From a bacterium (GTDB taxonomy: Bacteria > CAIWAD01), in NCBI GenBank assembly GCA_030429345.1, contig JAUIFJ010000009.1, positions 86,035-150,034 of the forward strand: a DNA stretch of 64,000 bases. Reading direction: 5' to 3'. The notes beneath the pieces are model-generated. The model saw only the letters and a program-made list of their open reading frames with translations. It had not been told where the DNA came from and did not search any database. The translations under genes were made by a program, and so were the position numbers. Below, one piece after another: positions 34,146 through 42,606 of the stretch. Numbering within the stretch: the first letter of the stretch is position 1; each line of letters opens with the position of its first letter.

Positions 34146-34496
34146 TCAGCTGCGCAGGATGCTTTCCATCTTCTTTCCGCGCGCCAGCTCGTCGATCAGC
34201 TTGTCCAGCCAGCGGATCTGCTGCATCAGGGAATCCTTGATCTCCTCGACCCGGATCCCGCAGACGACGCCACGGATTTTCCCGGTGTTCGGATGCATGC
34301 GCGGCGCATCGGCGAAGAAGGCCTCGAGATCCTTCCCCTCGTCCAGCACCTGCTGCAGCCCCTTCTCGTCATAACCCGTGAGCCAGAAAATGATCCGGTC
34401 CACCTCCTGCTTCGAGTATCCTTTGCGCTCGGCCTTCTTGATGTAGGCTGGGTAGACCTTGGCGAAGGGCATGGCATAGATAGTGTGCCGGTCCAT
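34146..34496 (-). CDS. DUF2200 family protein
   Basis: The protein has 116 residues from the ATG at 34496, with AGAGGCAA upstream. The sequence HTIYAMPFAKVYPAYIKKAERKGYSKQEVDRIIFWLTGYDEKGL and FFADAPRMHPNTGKIRGVVCGIRVEEIKDSLMQQIRWLDKLIDELARGK-type C-terminus match DUF2200 over its whole length. The function is unknown; relatives occur in diverse bacteria as single-domain cytosolic proteins. The 289 bases between it and the GGDEF gene hold no recognisable gene. Confidence 0.88.
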   Translation of the reverse strand: MDRHTIYAMPFAKVYPAYIKKAERKGYSKQEVDRIIFWLTGYDEKGLQQVLDEGKDLEAFFADAPRMHPNTGKIRGVVCGIRVEEIKDSLMQQIRWLDKLIDELARGKKMESILRS

Positions 34497-34553
34497 GAAT
34501 TGCCTCTTTGTAGACGGCGGTTTGAATGTGTCGGAGCGCCCGGCAGGGAGCAC

Positions 34554-35507
<954 letters not shown>

Positions 35508-35549
35508 GTACTTTCTCCCGATGCTTGTGTGCTGTCGACTGGAAATCGC

Positions 35550-36800
35550 CTAGGCTTTCTCTGCGGCGGCCAGCAGTTTTTCAGCCCTGCCGAGAACTGC
35601 GTCATGCAGTTCCATTGCCAACTTCTCATGGAACACGGCGGCGGAGTCCCGGACACCGTCAACCCGGGCTGTAACCTCGCCACAACGCTGCGTGATGCGA
35701 GACTTCAGGAGCGACCACGCCAGGCTGTTCTGTCGCGCCAGCTTCTTCCAGTCGGCACCCTCGAAGGCCCGGATAGACCTTGCATTGCCCAGTTTCATGG
35801 CAGGCTGCGAAGACAACCCTGGCCAGTGAATCGTTGACACCAGGTCGTAGAGCGGCGCGAAAACCCTCTTGCCGTCTTCATAGAGGAAGGAGTAGTTCTT
35901 GGAGTGCGCATCCGCGTTGCCGATGATCCAATTGAAGATCAAGGCGTCCAGAAAACGTGGCAGATCCTTCACCGCCGCGGTGGACCAGGACCGGATCAGG
36001 GCAAGACAATCCTGGATCGTCGCCCCGCCCTCCTGCTGGTACTTCCGGGCCGGATGATGTCCCAATGCCTGGCAGAAGTCTTCCTGATGTATACGCTGCA
36101 AATGGCCATCCGGCAGGAGTCTCCTGTCGTAGCGCTCCACCACGAGGCAGGGGATCTTCCCGATCCTGCGATATGCGACACCGGGCACCTGCATGCCGAT
36201 CGACCGTGCCAGGGTCATGCAGAACCATTCGTTGAGCGCCAGACCTGGATAGTGGCCCGGCTCCGGTTTCAGGATATGGGTACTCGGCGTCTGCTCAAGC
36301 GGCAAGTGCAGGCCGCCGTCACTCAGGATCACGGGAAGCTTGTCCCGTGCTCCGGCAAGGGACAGGCGCACACCCTTTTCTCCGGCCAACAGGGGGCGTT
36401 GCGGCAACTCGGCCAGCAGGCTTTCCAGGCTGCTGTCACTCAGCAAGCGTCTCGTAGACGCTCCCTCATGGGCGATCTCCTGCCCGGCAGACAACACACT
36501 GACAGCGCCCGCACAATCGCCTCCCAATGCCCGCAGCAGAGCCATGTCGTTTGCATCACTGAATCCCAGGTTCCTGGCAATGATCCGTCGCGTTTGCTCT
36601 TCAGGCAATACGCCTGCAAAGAAGGGCAGGGTCTGCTTCGTGGGGAATCGTCCCGGCTGCCGCGGCAGGGAGCGAGACAGGGGAATCGCATTCCGGGCCT
36701 GCAGCCAGGCATCCGTATACTCGAACTCCATCTGCCCCGGTTCGTCTTCGATCAGGGCACCGACAAGGTCTCCATGGAGCAGGACCTGGAGCCTATTCAT
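35550..36800 (-). CDS. hipA: HipA-family serine/threonine kinase toxin
   Basis: This 416-residue protein has the HipA fold. SLAGARDKLPV is the P-loop/autophosphorylation region, in which the serine corresponds to the regulatory Ser150 of E. coli HipA (SIAGAQEK). HILKPEPGHYPGLALNEWFCM carries the ATP-lysine, FNWIIGNADAHSKNYSFLY the catalytic Asp, and FAPLYDLVST the metal Asp. HipA of E. coli phosphorylates GltX and causes persistence. The start ATG at 36800 overlaps the hipB stop by 8 bp; a second in-frame ATG lies at 36809. All active-site positions look intact. Confidence 0.93.
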   Translation of the reverse strand: MNRLQVLLHGDLVGALIEDEPGQMEFEYTDAWLQARNAIPLSRSLPRQPGRFPTKQTLPFFAGVLPEEQTRRIIARNLGFSDANDMALLRALGGDCAGAVSVLSAGQEIAHEGASTRRLLSDSSLESLLAELPQRPLLAGEKGVRLSLAGARDKLPVILSDGGLHLPLEQTPSTHILKPEPGHYPGLALNEWFCMTLARSIGMQVPGVAYRRIGKIPCLVVERYDRRLLPDGHLQRIHQEDFCQALGHHPARKYQQEGGATIQDCLALIRSWSTAAVKDLPRFLDALIFNWIIGNADAHSKNYSFLYEDGKRVFAPLYDLVSTIHWPGLSSQPAMKLGNARSIRAFEGADWKKLARQNSLAWSLLKSRITQRCGEVTARVDGVRDSAAVFHEKLAMELHDAVLGRAEKLLAAAEKA

Positions 36801-37029
36801 GTGAAGCACCCCTTCTCTTCCCTGTTTCCAGGTCTTCGAAGACCAGTCTCAGGCCGCAGGCCTGAAGCACCTGCAGAACCTTCCCGATCTGGCAGCTGGG
36901 TTTCCCTTTTTCCAGATCCACAAGAAAGCGGACACCTGTCCCGCTGGCCAGGGCCAGATCCTTCTGCGTCGCACCCAGTTCCTTGCGTCTCCGGCGAATC
37001 AGAGTGCCCAGGTCTTTCGCATTCTGCAT
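36793..37029 (-). CDS. hipB: HipB-family antitoxin, Xre-type HTH
   Basis: This 78-residue protein carries an Xre helix-turn-helix: LGTLIRRRRKELGATQKDLALASGTGVRFLVDLEKGKPSCQIGKVLQVLQACGLRLVFED-type sequence, matching HipB in length and layout. It should bind HipA and repress the operon. Four TTCCCGATCGGGAA-type palindromes lie upstream, the nearest beginning 5 bases before the start codon and covering the ribosome binding region. The gene overlaps hipA by 8 bp. Confidence 0.93.
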   Translation of the reverse strand: MQNAKDLGTLIRRRRKELGATQKDLALASGTGVRFLVDLEKGKPSCQIGKVLQVLQACGLRLVFEDLETGKRRGASHE

Positions 37030-37033
37030 GAGG

Positions 37034-37191
37034 TTCCCGATCGGTAAAATTGTCCGTGCGTGGGTGGAATCGTGATGGATTTCTTCCCGATCGGGAATCT
37101 ATTGCATCGCTCAGTGATCTCATAGAGATTCCTGAGCGGGAAAGTTTTGTAAAGAAGCGGTTGTCGGCAAGGGTTGCTTCCCGATCGGGAA
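37034..37191. promoter_or_regulatory. Four HipB-type operator palindromes
   Basis: Four 14-bp sites follow the consensus TTCCCGATCGGGAA: 37034-37047 (TTCCCGATCGGTAA), 37084-37097 (perfect), 37129-37142 (TTCCTGAGCGGGAA) and 37178-37191 (perfect). Start-to-start spacing is 50, 45 and 49 bp, between four and five helical turns. E. coli hipBA also has four operators, there with TATCC-N8-GGATA. The first site overlaps the hipB leader, so repression and perhaps translational masking are likely. Binding is inferred from symmetry and position. Confidence 0.85.
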
Positions 37192-37257
37192 ACGCCCATC
37201 AGGACGGACCCTGCCCTCGCGCGACACGGATCCGTAGACCCACCTGAATGGCCTCGC

Positions 37258-37725
37258 TCACGCCCTTTCTCCCGGCTTCGCCTCCAGGCGAGCATCTACT
37301 GCCGCCTTCAGCGCCCTCGGCTCGTCACTGCCGATGCGGTACACGCGTCCACGCATTGTCCGCAGTTCGACCGCCTGGAAGCCGGAGACATTGTAGAGCC
37401 AGCCATGGCGGATCTTCTTGATTCCCCAGCCGTTCCACCAGTGGTTCTCGACCAGGGCCGTCTCACGCACATCCTCCAGGGGAATGCGCTTGCGGATCAG
37501 CCCGATGCCGAAACGAAGGCGGATCTCGTCCCGTGTGACATGTACTCCAAGGCTATGGAAAAGTGGAAACAGGAGCAGTAGCGGCACACAGGGAAGAAGC
37601 ATGCCGGCGGCATCCTCGACTCCCGTGGCCCAGAGGGTCGTCGCGAAGAGCGCGAAGAAGAGAAGCATCCCCAGCAGGATCCATCTCACAGTCGTGCCGG
37701 GCTGGACGTGGTTGTAGTCACTCAT
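37258..37725 (-). CDS. Membrane protein with PH-like domain
   Basis: The protein has 155 residues from the ATG at 37725, overlapping the VOC stop by 8 bp. Two close membrane segments (WILLGMLLFFALFATTLWATGV, MLLPCVPLLLLFPLFHSLGV) are followed by a cytosolic beta-rich PH-like region: VHVTRDEIRLRFGIGLIRKRIPLEDVRETALV, WGIKKIRHGWLYNVSGFQAVELRTMRGRVYRIGSDEPRAL-type sequence. This layout matches small bacterial PH-domain membrane proteins (bPH). The function is unknown. The gene is coupled to the VOC gene upstream. Confidence 0.7.
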   Translation of the reverse strand: MSDYNHVQPGTTVRWILLGMLLFFALFATTLWATGVEDAAGMLLPCVPLLLLFPLFHSLGVHVTRDEIRLRFGIGLIRKRIPLEDVRETALVENHWWNGWGIKKIRHGWLYNVSGFQAVELRTMRGRVYRIGSDEPRALKAAVDARLEAKPGERA

Positions 37726-38098
37726 TCGACTTCCCCGCCTGGTAGAGCGCGATCCGGTTCCCTTCGCAGTCCTCGAACTCGGCGACGATGCCGCCATCCT
37801 CGAGGATCTTGGCGGGGTAGAGGATCGGGCACCCCGCCTCTGTCACACGCTCCAGCACGTCGTGGATGCGCTCCACCGTGAAATAGAGGATCGGCCCCTG
37901 CTTGCCGGGAACGTATACATCACCCTCCGCCAGGGCGCCGCTTGCTCCTGCACCTTCTCCGCCGGCCGGAAAGAGGGCCATGGCATAGCCATCGATCGTC
38001 CGCGGCTCGAGCCGGACCTGGAAGACCCGCTCGTAGAACGGGACCGCCCTGGCCAGGTCCGCCACCGGGATCTCGAAGTAGTGTACGAACGCGGGCAT
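37718..38098 (-). CDS. VOC-family (glyoxalase-like) protein
   Basis: The protein has 126 residues from the ATG at 38098, with GGAGGGGA just upstream. VHYFEIPVADLARAVPFYERVFQVRLEPRTIDGYAMALFP is a standard VOC opening, and GGIVAEFEDCEGNRIALYQ the closing strand with its glutamate. Single-module glyoxalase/dioxygenase-like protein of unknown substrate. It is divergent from the first ATP-grasp gene of the ligase cluster, 176 bp away, and overlaps the PH-like gene by 8 bp. Confidence 0.88.
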   Translation of the reverse strand: MPAFVHYFEIPVADLARAVPFYERVFQVRLEPRTIDGYAMALFPAGGEGAGASGALAEGDVYVPGKQGPILYFTVERIHDVLERVTEAGCPILYPAKILEDGGIVAEFEDCEGNRIALYQAGKSNE

Positions 38099-38274
38099 GC
38101 TCCCCTCCGGTTGCGCTTCGATCTTCGAATGCTGGGTGCAACTTTGCGTTTCGGGGTCTATTCTAGAAGAGCAAGGTTCGCCATACTGTCGCCATCCGGT
38201 CCGCAACCGCCCGATTGCCCGCGCGGCAGGCGGATCCGGCGAGGCAGGCAGACACACAGCTTCAGCAGGTTCCC

Positions 38275-39492
38275 ATGAACGTTCTCATGCTCTCCCCGGG
38301 CTTTCCCGTCGAACAGCCCTTTTTCACCCGCGGCCTGGCCCGGCGCGGACACCATGTCATCGGCCTGGGCGACCAGCCGCAGCATGACCTTCCCCCGGTG
38401 GCGAAGGAAAGCCTGGCCGCCTATGTGCAGGTGGCCAGCTTCACGGACGAGGAGCGGGTGCTCGCGACGGTGGCCGACATCCACCGCAAGGCACACATCG
38501 ACCGCGTCGAGTGCACCTGGGAGCCCTACATGGTCTTGGCTGCCCGCATGCGCGAGATGCTGGGCCTGCCCGGAATGACCGTCGCGGAAACCATTCCCTT
38601 CCGCGACAAGGAACAGATGAAGCGCGTGCTCGACCGCAAGGGCATCCGCACACCGCGGCATTTCAGCACGACCCAGGCAAAGGGCGTGCGGGAGGCTGCC
38701 GCGGAAATCGGCTATCCGATCTGCGTCAAGCCGATTGCCGGCGCCGGCTCGGCGGACACCTACCGGGTCGACAGCGCCGAGCAGCTGGAAGAGATCCTGC
38801 CGCTGCTCGGCCATGTGCCGGAAGTCAGTGTCGAGGAGTTCATCGAGGCCGACGAGTATACCTTCGACACGGTCTGCGTCGGCGGCGAGATCAAGTATTT
38901 CAATATCTGCCGCTATCGTCCTCGGCCGCTGATCGGCAAGACCAACGAATGGATCAGCCAGCAGACCGTCGCCATGCGAGATGTGATGCACCCGGACCTG
39001 GAGTCCGGCCGGCAGATGGGCCAGGCCGTGATCCAGGCCCTGGGCTTCAAGGACGGATTCACCCACATGGAATGGTACCGCCAGGCAAGCGGCGAGGCCG
39101 TCTTCGGGGAGATCGCCGCGCGGCCGCCCGGAGCGAACACGGTGGACCTGATGAACTTCGCCAACGACTTCGACGTGCACGAAGGCTGGGCCGAGGCGGT
39201 CACCGAAGGCTCCTTCAGCCAGCCGATCCGCCGCAGCTACAACGCGGCAAGCCTCTTCAAGCGGGCCCAGGGCCAGGGGCGGATCCGCCACATCGAAGGG
39301 CTGGACGCCCTGATGGCCGACTACGGCGAGCACCTCTGCGTGGTCGACCTGCTGCCTGTTGGCGCACAGCGGCGGAACTGGAAGCAGACCCTGCGCTCCG
39401 ACGGCATGATCATCGGGCGGCACCCGGACTATGCCACCCTCTGCGAGATGATGGACGACATCGGCATCCGCCTGCAGATCTACGCCGAGTAG
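38275..39492 (+). CDS. ATP-grasp ligase, paralogue A of the amide-ligase cluster
   Basis: The protein has 405 residues from the ATG at 38275. The N-terminal pre-ATP-grasp Rossmann-like part begins MNVLMLSPGFPVEQPFFTRGLARRGHHVIGLGD. FRDKEQMKRVLDRKGIRTPRH marks the start of the ATP-grasp region, GYPICVKPIAGAGSADTYRV the ATP-binding loop and lysine, VSVEEFIEADEYTFDTV the adenine-side strand, and THMEWY plus FGEIAARPPGAN the metal-binding acidic residues. Such enzymes join a carboxylate to an amine via an acyl phosphate. It is clearly homologous to the genes at 44739 and 46269. The next gene, an N-formylglutamate-amidohydrolase-family enzyme, follows 21 bp downstream on the same strand. Confidence 0.88.
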   Translation: MNVLMLSPGFPVEQPFFTRGLARRGHHVIGLGDQPQHDLPPVAKESLAAYVQVASFTDEERVLATVADIHRKAHIDRVECTWEPYMVLAARMREMLGLPGMTVAETIPFRDKEQMKRVLDRKGIRTPRHFSTTQAKGVREAAAEIGYPICVKPIAGAGSADTYRVDSAEQLEEILPLLGHVPEVSVEEFIEADEYTFDTVCVGGEIKYFNICRYRPRPLIGKTNEWISQQTVAMRDVMHPDLESGRQMGQAVIQALGFKDGFTHMEWYRQASGEAVFGEIAARPPGANTVDLMNFANDFDVHEGWAEAVTEGSFSQPIRRSYNAASLFKRAQGQGRIRHIEGLDALMADYGEHLCVVDLLPVGAQRRNWKQTLRSDGMIIGRHPDYATLCEMMDDIGIRLQIYAE

Positions 39493-39513
39493 GCGGGAAG
39501 CGTGAGACAAGCC

Positions 39514-40452
39514 ATGAGCCTGCCGGAAGGAATCCGCTCCATCGATGGCGTCTGCGAGCTGCAGAGCCATGCAAGCCCCGGCGCCGAAGACCGCCGCCCG
39601 GACCCGTTCATCGAGCTGCCGCACGGGGCGACCCGGCGCTCCGACTACGACCGGCTGCGCGCCCGGCTCTCGCCGGAGCTGCCTCCAGACCTGATCGACT
39701 ACTTCTTCGTCAACACGGATGTCGGTTCCTGGGAGTACGCCACGCAAGTGGCCCGGCAACTGACGAAATCCGCGGCCGCGGGTGCGCCACTGAAGGTGCT
39801 GGTCGCGCGCTGCCTGGTTCCGCGGGCCTTCATCGACACCAACCGCGTGATCCAGGCCGGCAGAAGCGAGGCGAAGGAGGCCGGCCTGAGCACGGCCACG
39901 GCCGAGTACATTCGCGAAGAGGCGGATGCCCGCCTGCTGCACACGCTGCACGCGCAGTATCACGCCGTCGTCGAGGCGGCCTATGACTGGATCTGCGGCG
40001 CGGGCGGCCAGGCCATGGCGGCGCATACCTATGCTCCGCGCTCGATCGAGATCGATTCCTACGACGAGGGCATCGGCAGGGCCCTGAGGCGGGCCTATGA
40101 GCCGGAGCAGTACGGGACGTGGAAGAAGCGCCCCGCCATCGACATCATCAGCGAGGATCCGGAAGGAAAGGACCTGGCGCCCCGGGAACTGGTGCAGGCC
40201 CTTCGAAAGGAATTCGACGCGCAGGGAATCGAGGCCGTCGAGAACGGCGTCTACTGCCTGCACCCGGTCTCGATGGCCTACCACTACGCGGCCCGCTATC
40301 CGGGCCAGGTGCTGTGCCTCGAAGTATCACGCGATCTGCTGGCGGAGCCCTTCTCCCCCTTCGAGGAGATGGCGATCAGCGAGCACAAAGCAGCACGCAT
40401 TGCCGCGCCCATCGCGGCGGCCTACAGGGACATCCTTTCCGCGCGCGTGTGA
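39514..40452 (+). CDS. N-formylglutamate amidohydrolase-family enzyme
   Basis: About 312 residues; ATG at 39514 is used, although a GTG at 39502 is in frame and equally possible. The family (PF05013) motifs are present: FIELPHGATRRSDYD carries the first metal histidine, FVNTDVGSWEYA follows, and VPRAFIDTNRVIQ is the conserved D-x-N-R. The C-terminal half contains GGQAMAAHTYAPRSIEIDSYDE and ISEHKAARIAAPIAAAY. In histidine degradation this family (HutG type 2) removes formyl groups, but no hut gene is nearby. In the ligase cluster it may trim N-acyl or terminal residues from a product (inference). It converges with the esterase gene 31 bp away. Confidence 0.8.
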   Translation: MSLPEGIRSIDGVCELQSHASPGAEDRRPDPFIELPHGATRRSDYDRLRARLSPELPPDLIDYFFVNTDVGSWEYATQVARQLTKSAAAGAPLKVLVARCLVPRAFIDTNRVIQAGRSEAKEAGLSTATAEYIREEADARLLHTLHAQYHAVVEAAYDWICGAGGQAMAAHTYAPRSIEIDSYDEGIGRALRRAYEPEQYGTWKKRPAIDIISEDPEGKDLAPRELVQALRKEFDAQGIEAVENGVYCLHPVSMAYHYAARYPGQVLCLEVSRDLLAEPFSPFEEMAISEHKAARIAAPIAAAYRDILSARV

Positions 40453-40483
40453 TCCAACAGCCTATGCAGGGTTCCAGACCGTA

Positions 40484-41260
40484 TCAGCCGCCCAGCGCCT
40501 GCAGGTTCTCCTGCACGTACTTGGGCAGCATTTCGCGCCAGGTCGGCCAGTCGTGGGGCCAGTGCGCGTCCCAGACATCCACGCGGTTGGGAATGCCCTT
40601 GCCGCCCAGCACCTCCGCCACGCGCCAGGATTCCTCCGGGTTCTCGTTGTCGCCCCCGCCGCAGGCCAGCAGCACATGGCGCTGCCGCAACCGCTCCAGG
40701 TGATCGCCCTCCAGCCCGGGCACGAAGAGCAGCGGGGACTGGTGGTGGAACTCCTCGTACCACTGGCCTTCCAGCCACTTCTGCAGGTCATAGGTCCCGC
40801 TCATGCAGATGGCGCGGCTGAAGACCTCCGGGTGGCGGCAGATCGAGACCAGGGCGTTGTAGGCGCCCACGGAAGCGCCGGCGGTCAGGATCTCGATGTG
40901 CTCGCTGTTGCAGTCCTGCTGGATCAGCCGCACGACTTCGTGTCTCACGAAGAGATCGAACTGCTGCTGGATCCAGACCCGGTGCGCCACGTTCGGCTCG
41001 TTGATCCAGGTCCGCCCGTTGACGCTGTCCACCGAGTAGACCTTGAGCCGCCCCTCGCGGATGAAGGGCGCCAGACCCTGGATCAGGTAGAAGCGCTCGA
41101 CCTCTTCGGCGTCTCCGCCGGCCGTCGGGAAGAGCAGCAAGGGCACGCCGTAATCGCCCCAGTGGACGATCTGGGCATGCGTCTGCAGATGCTCCGAATG
41201 CCACCAGTGGACCTGCTTCAGCGAGGCCGTGTGCGCGTCAAGATATTGTGTGTCACTCAT
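40484..41260 (-). CDS. Alpha/beta-hydrolase esterase, stand-alone domain
   Basis: This 258-residue cytosolic protein belongs to the esterase D / putative-esterase group (PF00756). The nucleophile elbow is ILTAGASVGAYNALV (G-x-S-x-G). The acidic residue probably lies in LLACGGGDNENPEES, and the histidine in DAHWPHDWPTWREMLP. The opening EHLQTHAQIVHWGDYGVPLLLFPTAGGDAEEVERF is typical of a conserved family often annotated only as 'esterase'. Substrate unknown. It is one of two such hydrolases in the ligase cluster, 50 bp downstream of ATP-grasp B on the same strand. Confidence 0.85.
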   Translation of the reverse strand: MSDTQYLDAHTASLKQVHWWHSEHLQTHAQIVHWGDYGVPLLLFPTAGGDAEEVERFYLIQGLAPFIREGRLKVYSVDSVNGRTWINEPNVAHRVWIQQQFDLFVRHEVVRLIQQDCNSEHIEILTAGASVGAYNALVSICRHPEVFSRAICMSGTYDLQKWLEGQWYEEFHHQSPLLFVPGLEGDHLERLRQRHVLLACGGGDNENPEESWRVAEVLGGKGIPNRVDVWDAHWPHDWPTWREMLPKYVQENLQALGG

Positions 41261-41310
41261 GAAGGTCTTTCCCGTGCTCCTGGTCCTTGTCGGACTTCCG
41301 ACTCTTCTTT

Positions 41311-42555
41311 CTAGTACTCGCCATCCGGGTGCGTGTCACGCCACTTCTGGATGCGCCCCCAGAAGAGCTCGGTGAACTCCTCGATCTCGTGCTCGGGGAA
41401 GAGCACCGCCACCTTGCGGCGGATCGTCTCCTTCGCCTTCTCCGTGGCGAAGAAGGCGTGTGCCTGCTCGCCCAGGTGGGGCAGGTGCTTGTCGCAGAAC
41501 TCGCGGAATCGCTCCGTCTCCATGCGCTCGTGGCCGATGGCGGCATAGCGCCTCAGCTTCTCGCGGTAGGGAAGGTCCTCCCTGGCAATGCGGAAGTAGG
41601 GTTCCCATTCCAGGTTCTGCCGCATGGTCTTTCCCGTGGCGGCGCAGAAGGTGGACCAGCGGATGTTGGCCATGACCAGCCAGGGAAAGAAGAAGTGCAG
41701 CGAGGTGACCTGGGAATCGGGGCAGGCGTTGGCGAAGTCGATCGGATGCCAGACGCCGTCCTTGTGCAGGGCCTCGCAGGAATTGAAGTCCCAGCCGAAG
41801 AAGGAATTGATCGTCATCGTCATGTCCTCGAGCAGGGATTTCTCCTCCGCGTCGACGAACTGCTCCTTCATTTCATAGCGGTCGTGGAGCGGCGCTCCCG
41901 GGTCGTAGCTGATCAGGCGGAACTGCGGCCCGATGCCCACGCAGCGCACGAAGCGGTCGAAGCCGTCCACCGAGCGCTGCAGATGCATCACGAGCTTGCC
42001 GCTCTCCTCGTACTTGGCGCGCAGGGTCTCCGCGTCGTCGATGCGGCTGACGCCCTTCCAGGCGCCGCCGTCGTAGGGCTTCATGAAGAGCGGATAGCCG
42101 ACCTTGTCGCCGATCTCCCCCAGGTCGAACATTCGCGCGTAGCGCTTCAAGGTCACGTCGAGGTCGGCGTGCTCGTCGTAGGACTTGGGCGGGACCATCC
42201 AGGTCTTCGGCACGGGCATGCCCAGGCGCATCATGGCGCAGTAGGAGGTCTGCTTCTCCATGGACTGCAGCGACCAGGGATTGTTGTAGACATAGAGCCC
42301 GTCCATCAGCACGGACTTCTTGATCCACTCGCGGCTGGTGTGATACCAGTGCGTCAGCCGGTCGATCACCAGGTCGTAGGGGCAGTCCTGCTGCAGGTCG
42401 TAGGGCTCGATGGAGACCGTCTCCACCTCGAAGCGCACCGTGTCCCCGCCGACGGGCAGGGCCAGGTCGAGGGTCTTCATGATCTCGGCATAGCAGATCG
42501 GCCAGCAGAGGTCGCCGCCCAGGGACAACCCGATTTTCCGTGTTACATCAGCCAT
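41311..42555 (-). CDS. RimK-like ATP-grasp ligase, gene B of the amide-ligase cluster
   Basis: The protein has 414 residues from the ATG at 42555. The sequence differs from the three other ATP-grasp proteins of the cluster and is closer to RimK-type ligases. KQTSYCAMMRLGMPVPKTWMVPPK begins the ATP-grasp region, GYPLFMKPYDGGAWKGVSRIDD holds the ATP-binding lysine and glycine loop, and LVMHLQRSVDGFDRFVRCVGIGPQFRLI the next strands. FNSCEAL and PIDFANACPDSQ carry the metal ligands. The C-terminal 110 residues form an extra helical part. It probably forms a different amide bond from A, C and D. It starts 51 bp downstream of the two-domain esterase gene. Confidence 0.85.
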   Translation of the reverse strand: MADVTRKIGLSLGGDLCWPICYAEIMKTLDLALPVGGDTVRFEVETVSIEPYDLQQDCPYDLVIDRLTHWYHTSREWIKKSVLMDGLYVYNNPWSLQSMEKQTSYCAMMRLGMPVPKTWMVPPKSYDEHADLDVTLKRYARMFDLGEIGDKVGYPLFMKPYDGGAWKGVSRIDDAETLRAKYEESGKLVMHLQRSVDGFDRFVRCVGIGPQFRLISYDPGAPLHDRYEMKEQFVDAEEKSLLEDMTMTINSFFGWDFNSCEALHKDGVWHPIDFANACPDSQVTSLHFFFPWLVMANIRWSTFCAATGKTMRQNLEWEPYFRIAREDLPYREKLRRYAAIGHERMETERFREFCDKHLPHLGEQAHAFFATEKAKETIRRKVAVLFPEHEIEEFTELFWGRIQKWRDTHPDGEY

Positions 42556-42606
42556 GGCTTCCCCGTTTCTCCTGTCTTGCCTCACAGCGCCGCCCGGCGC
42601 CGGATT

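Noticed and set aside
37034-37191. CRISPR-like array
   Set aside because: The regularly spaced 14-bp repeats are palindromic and degenerate with 30-bp gaps upstream of hipB. They fit operators, not CRISPR repeats, and no cas gene is nearby.
38158-40284. Minus-strand open frame of 708 codons
   Set aside because: It is the antisense shadow of ATP-grasp A and the N-formylglutamate-amidohydrolase-family gene, with no recognisable domain.
38275-40452. Histidine degradation (hut) locus because of the N-formylglutamate amidohydrolase-family gene
   Set aside because: No hutH, hutU or hutI gene is nearby and the gene is embedded among ATP-grasp ligases.
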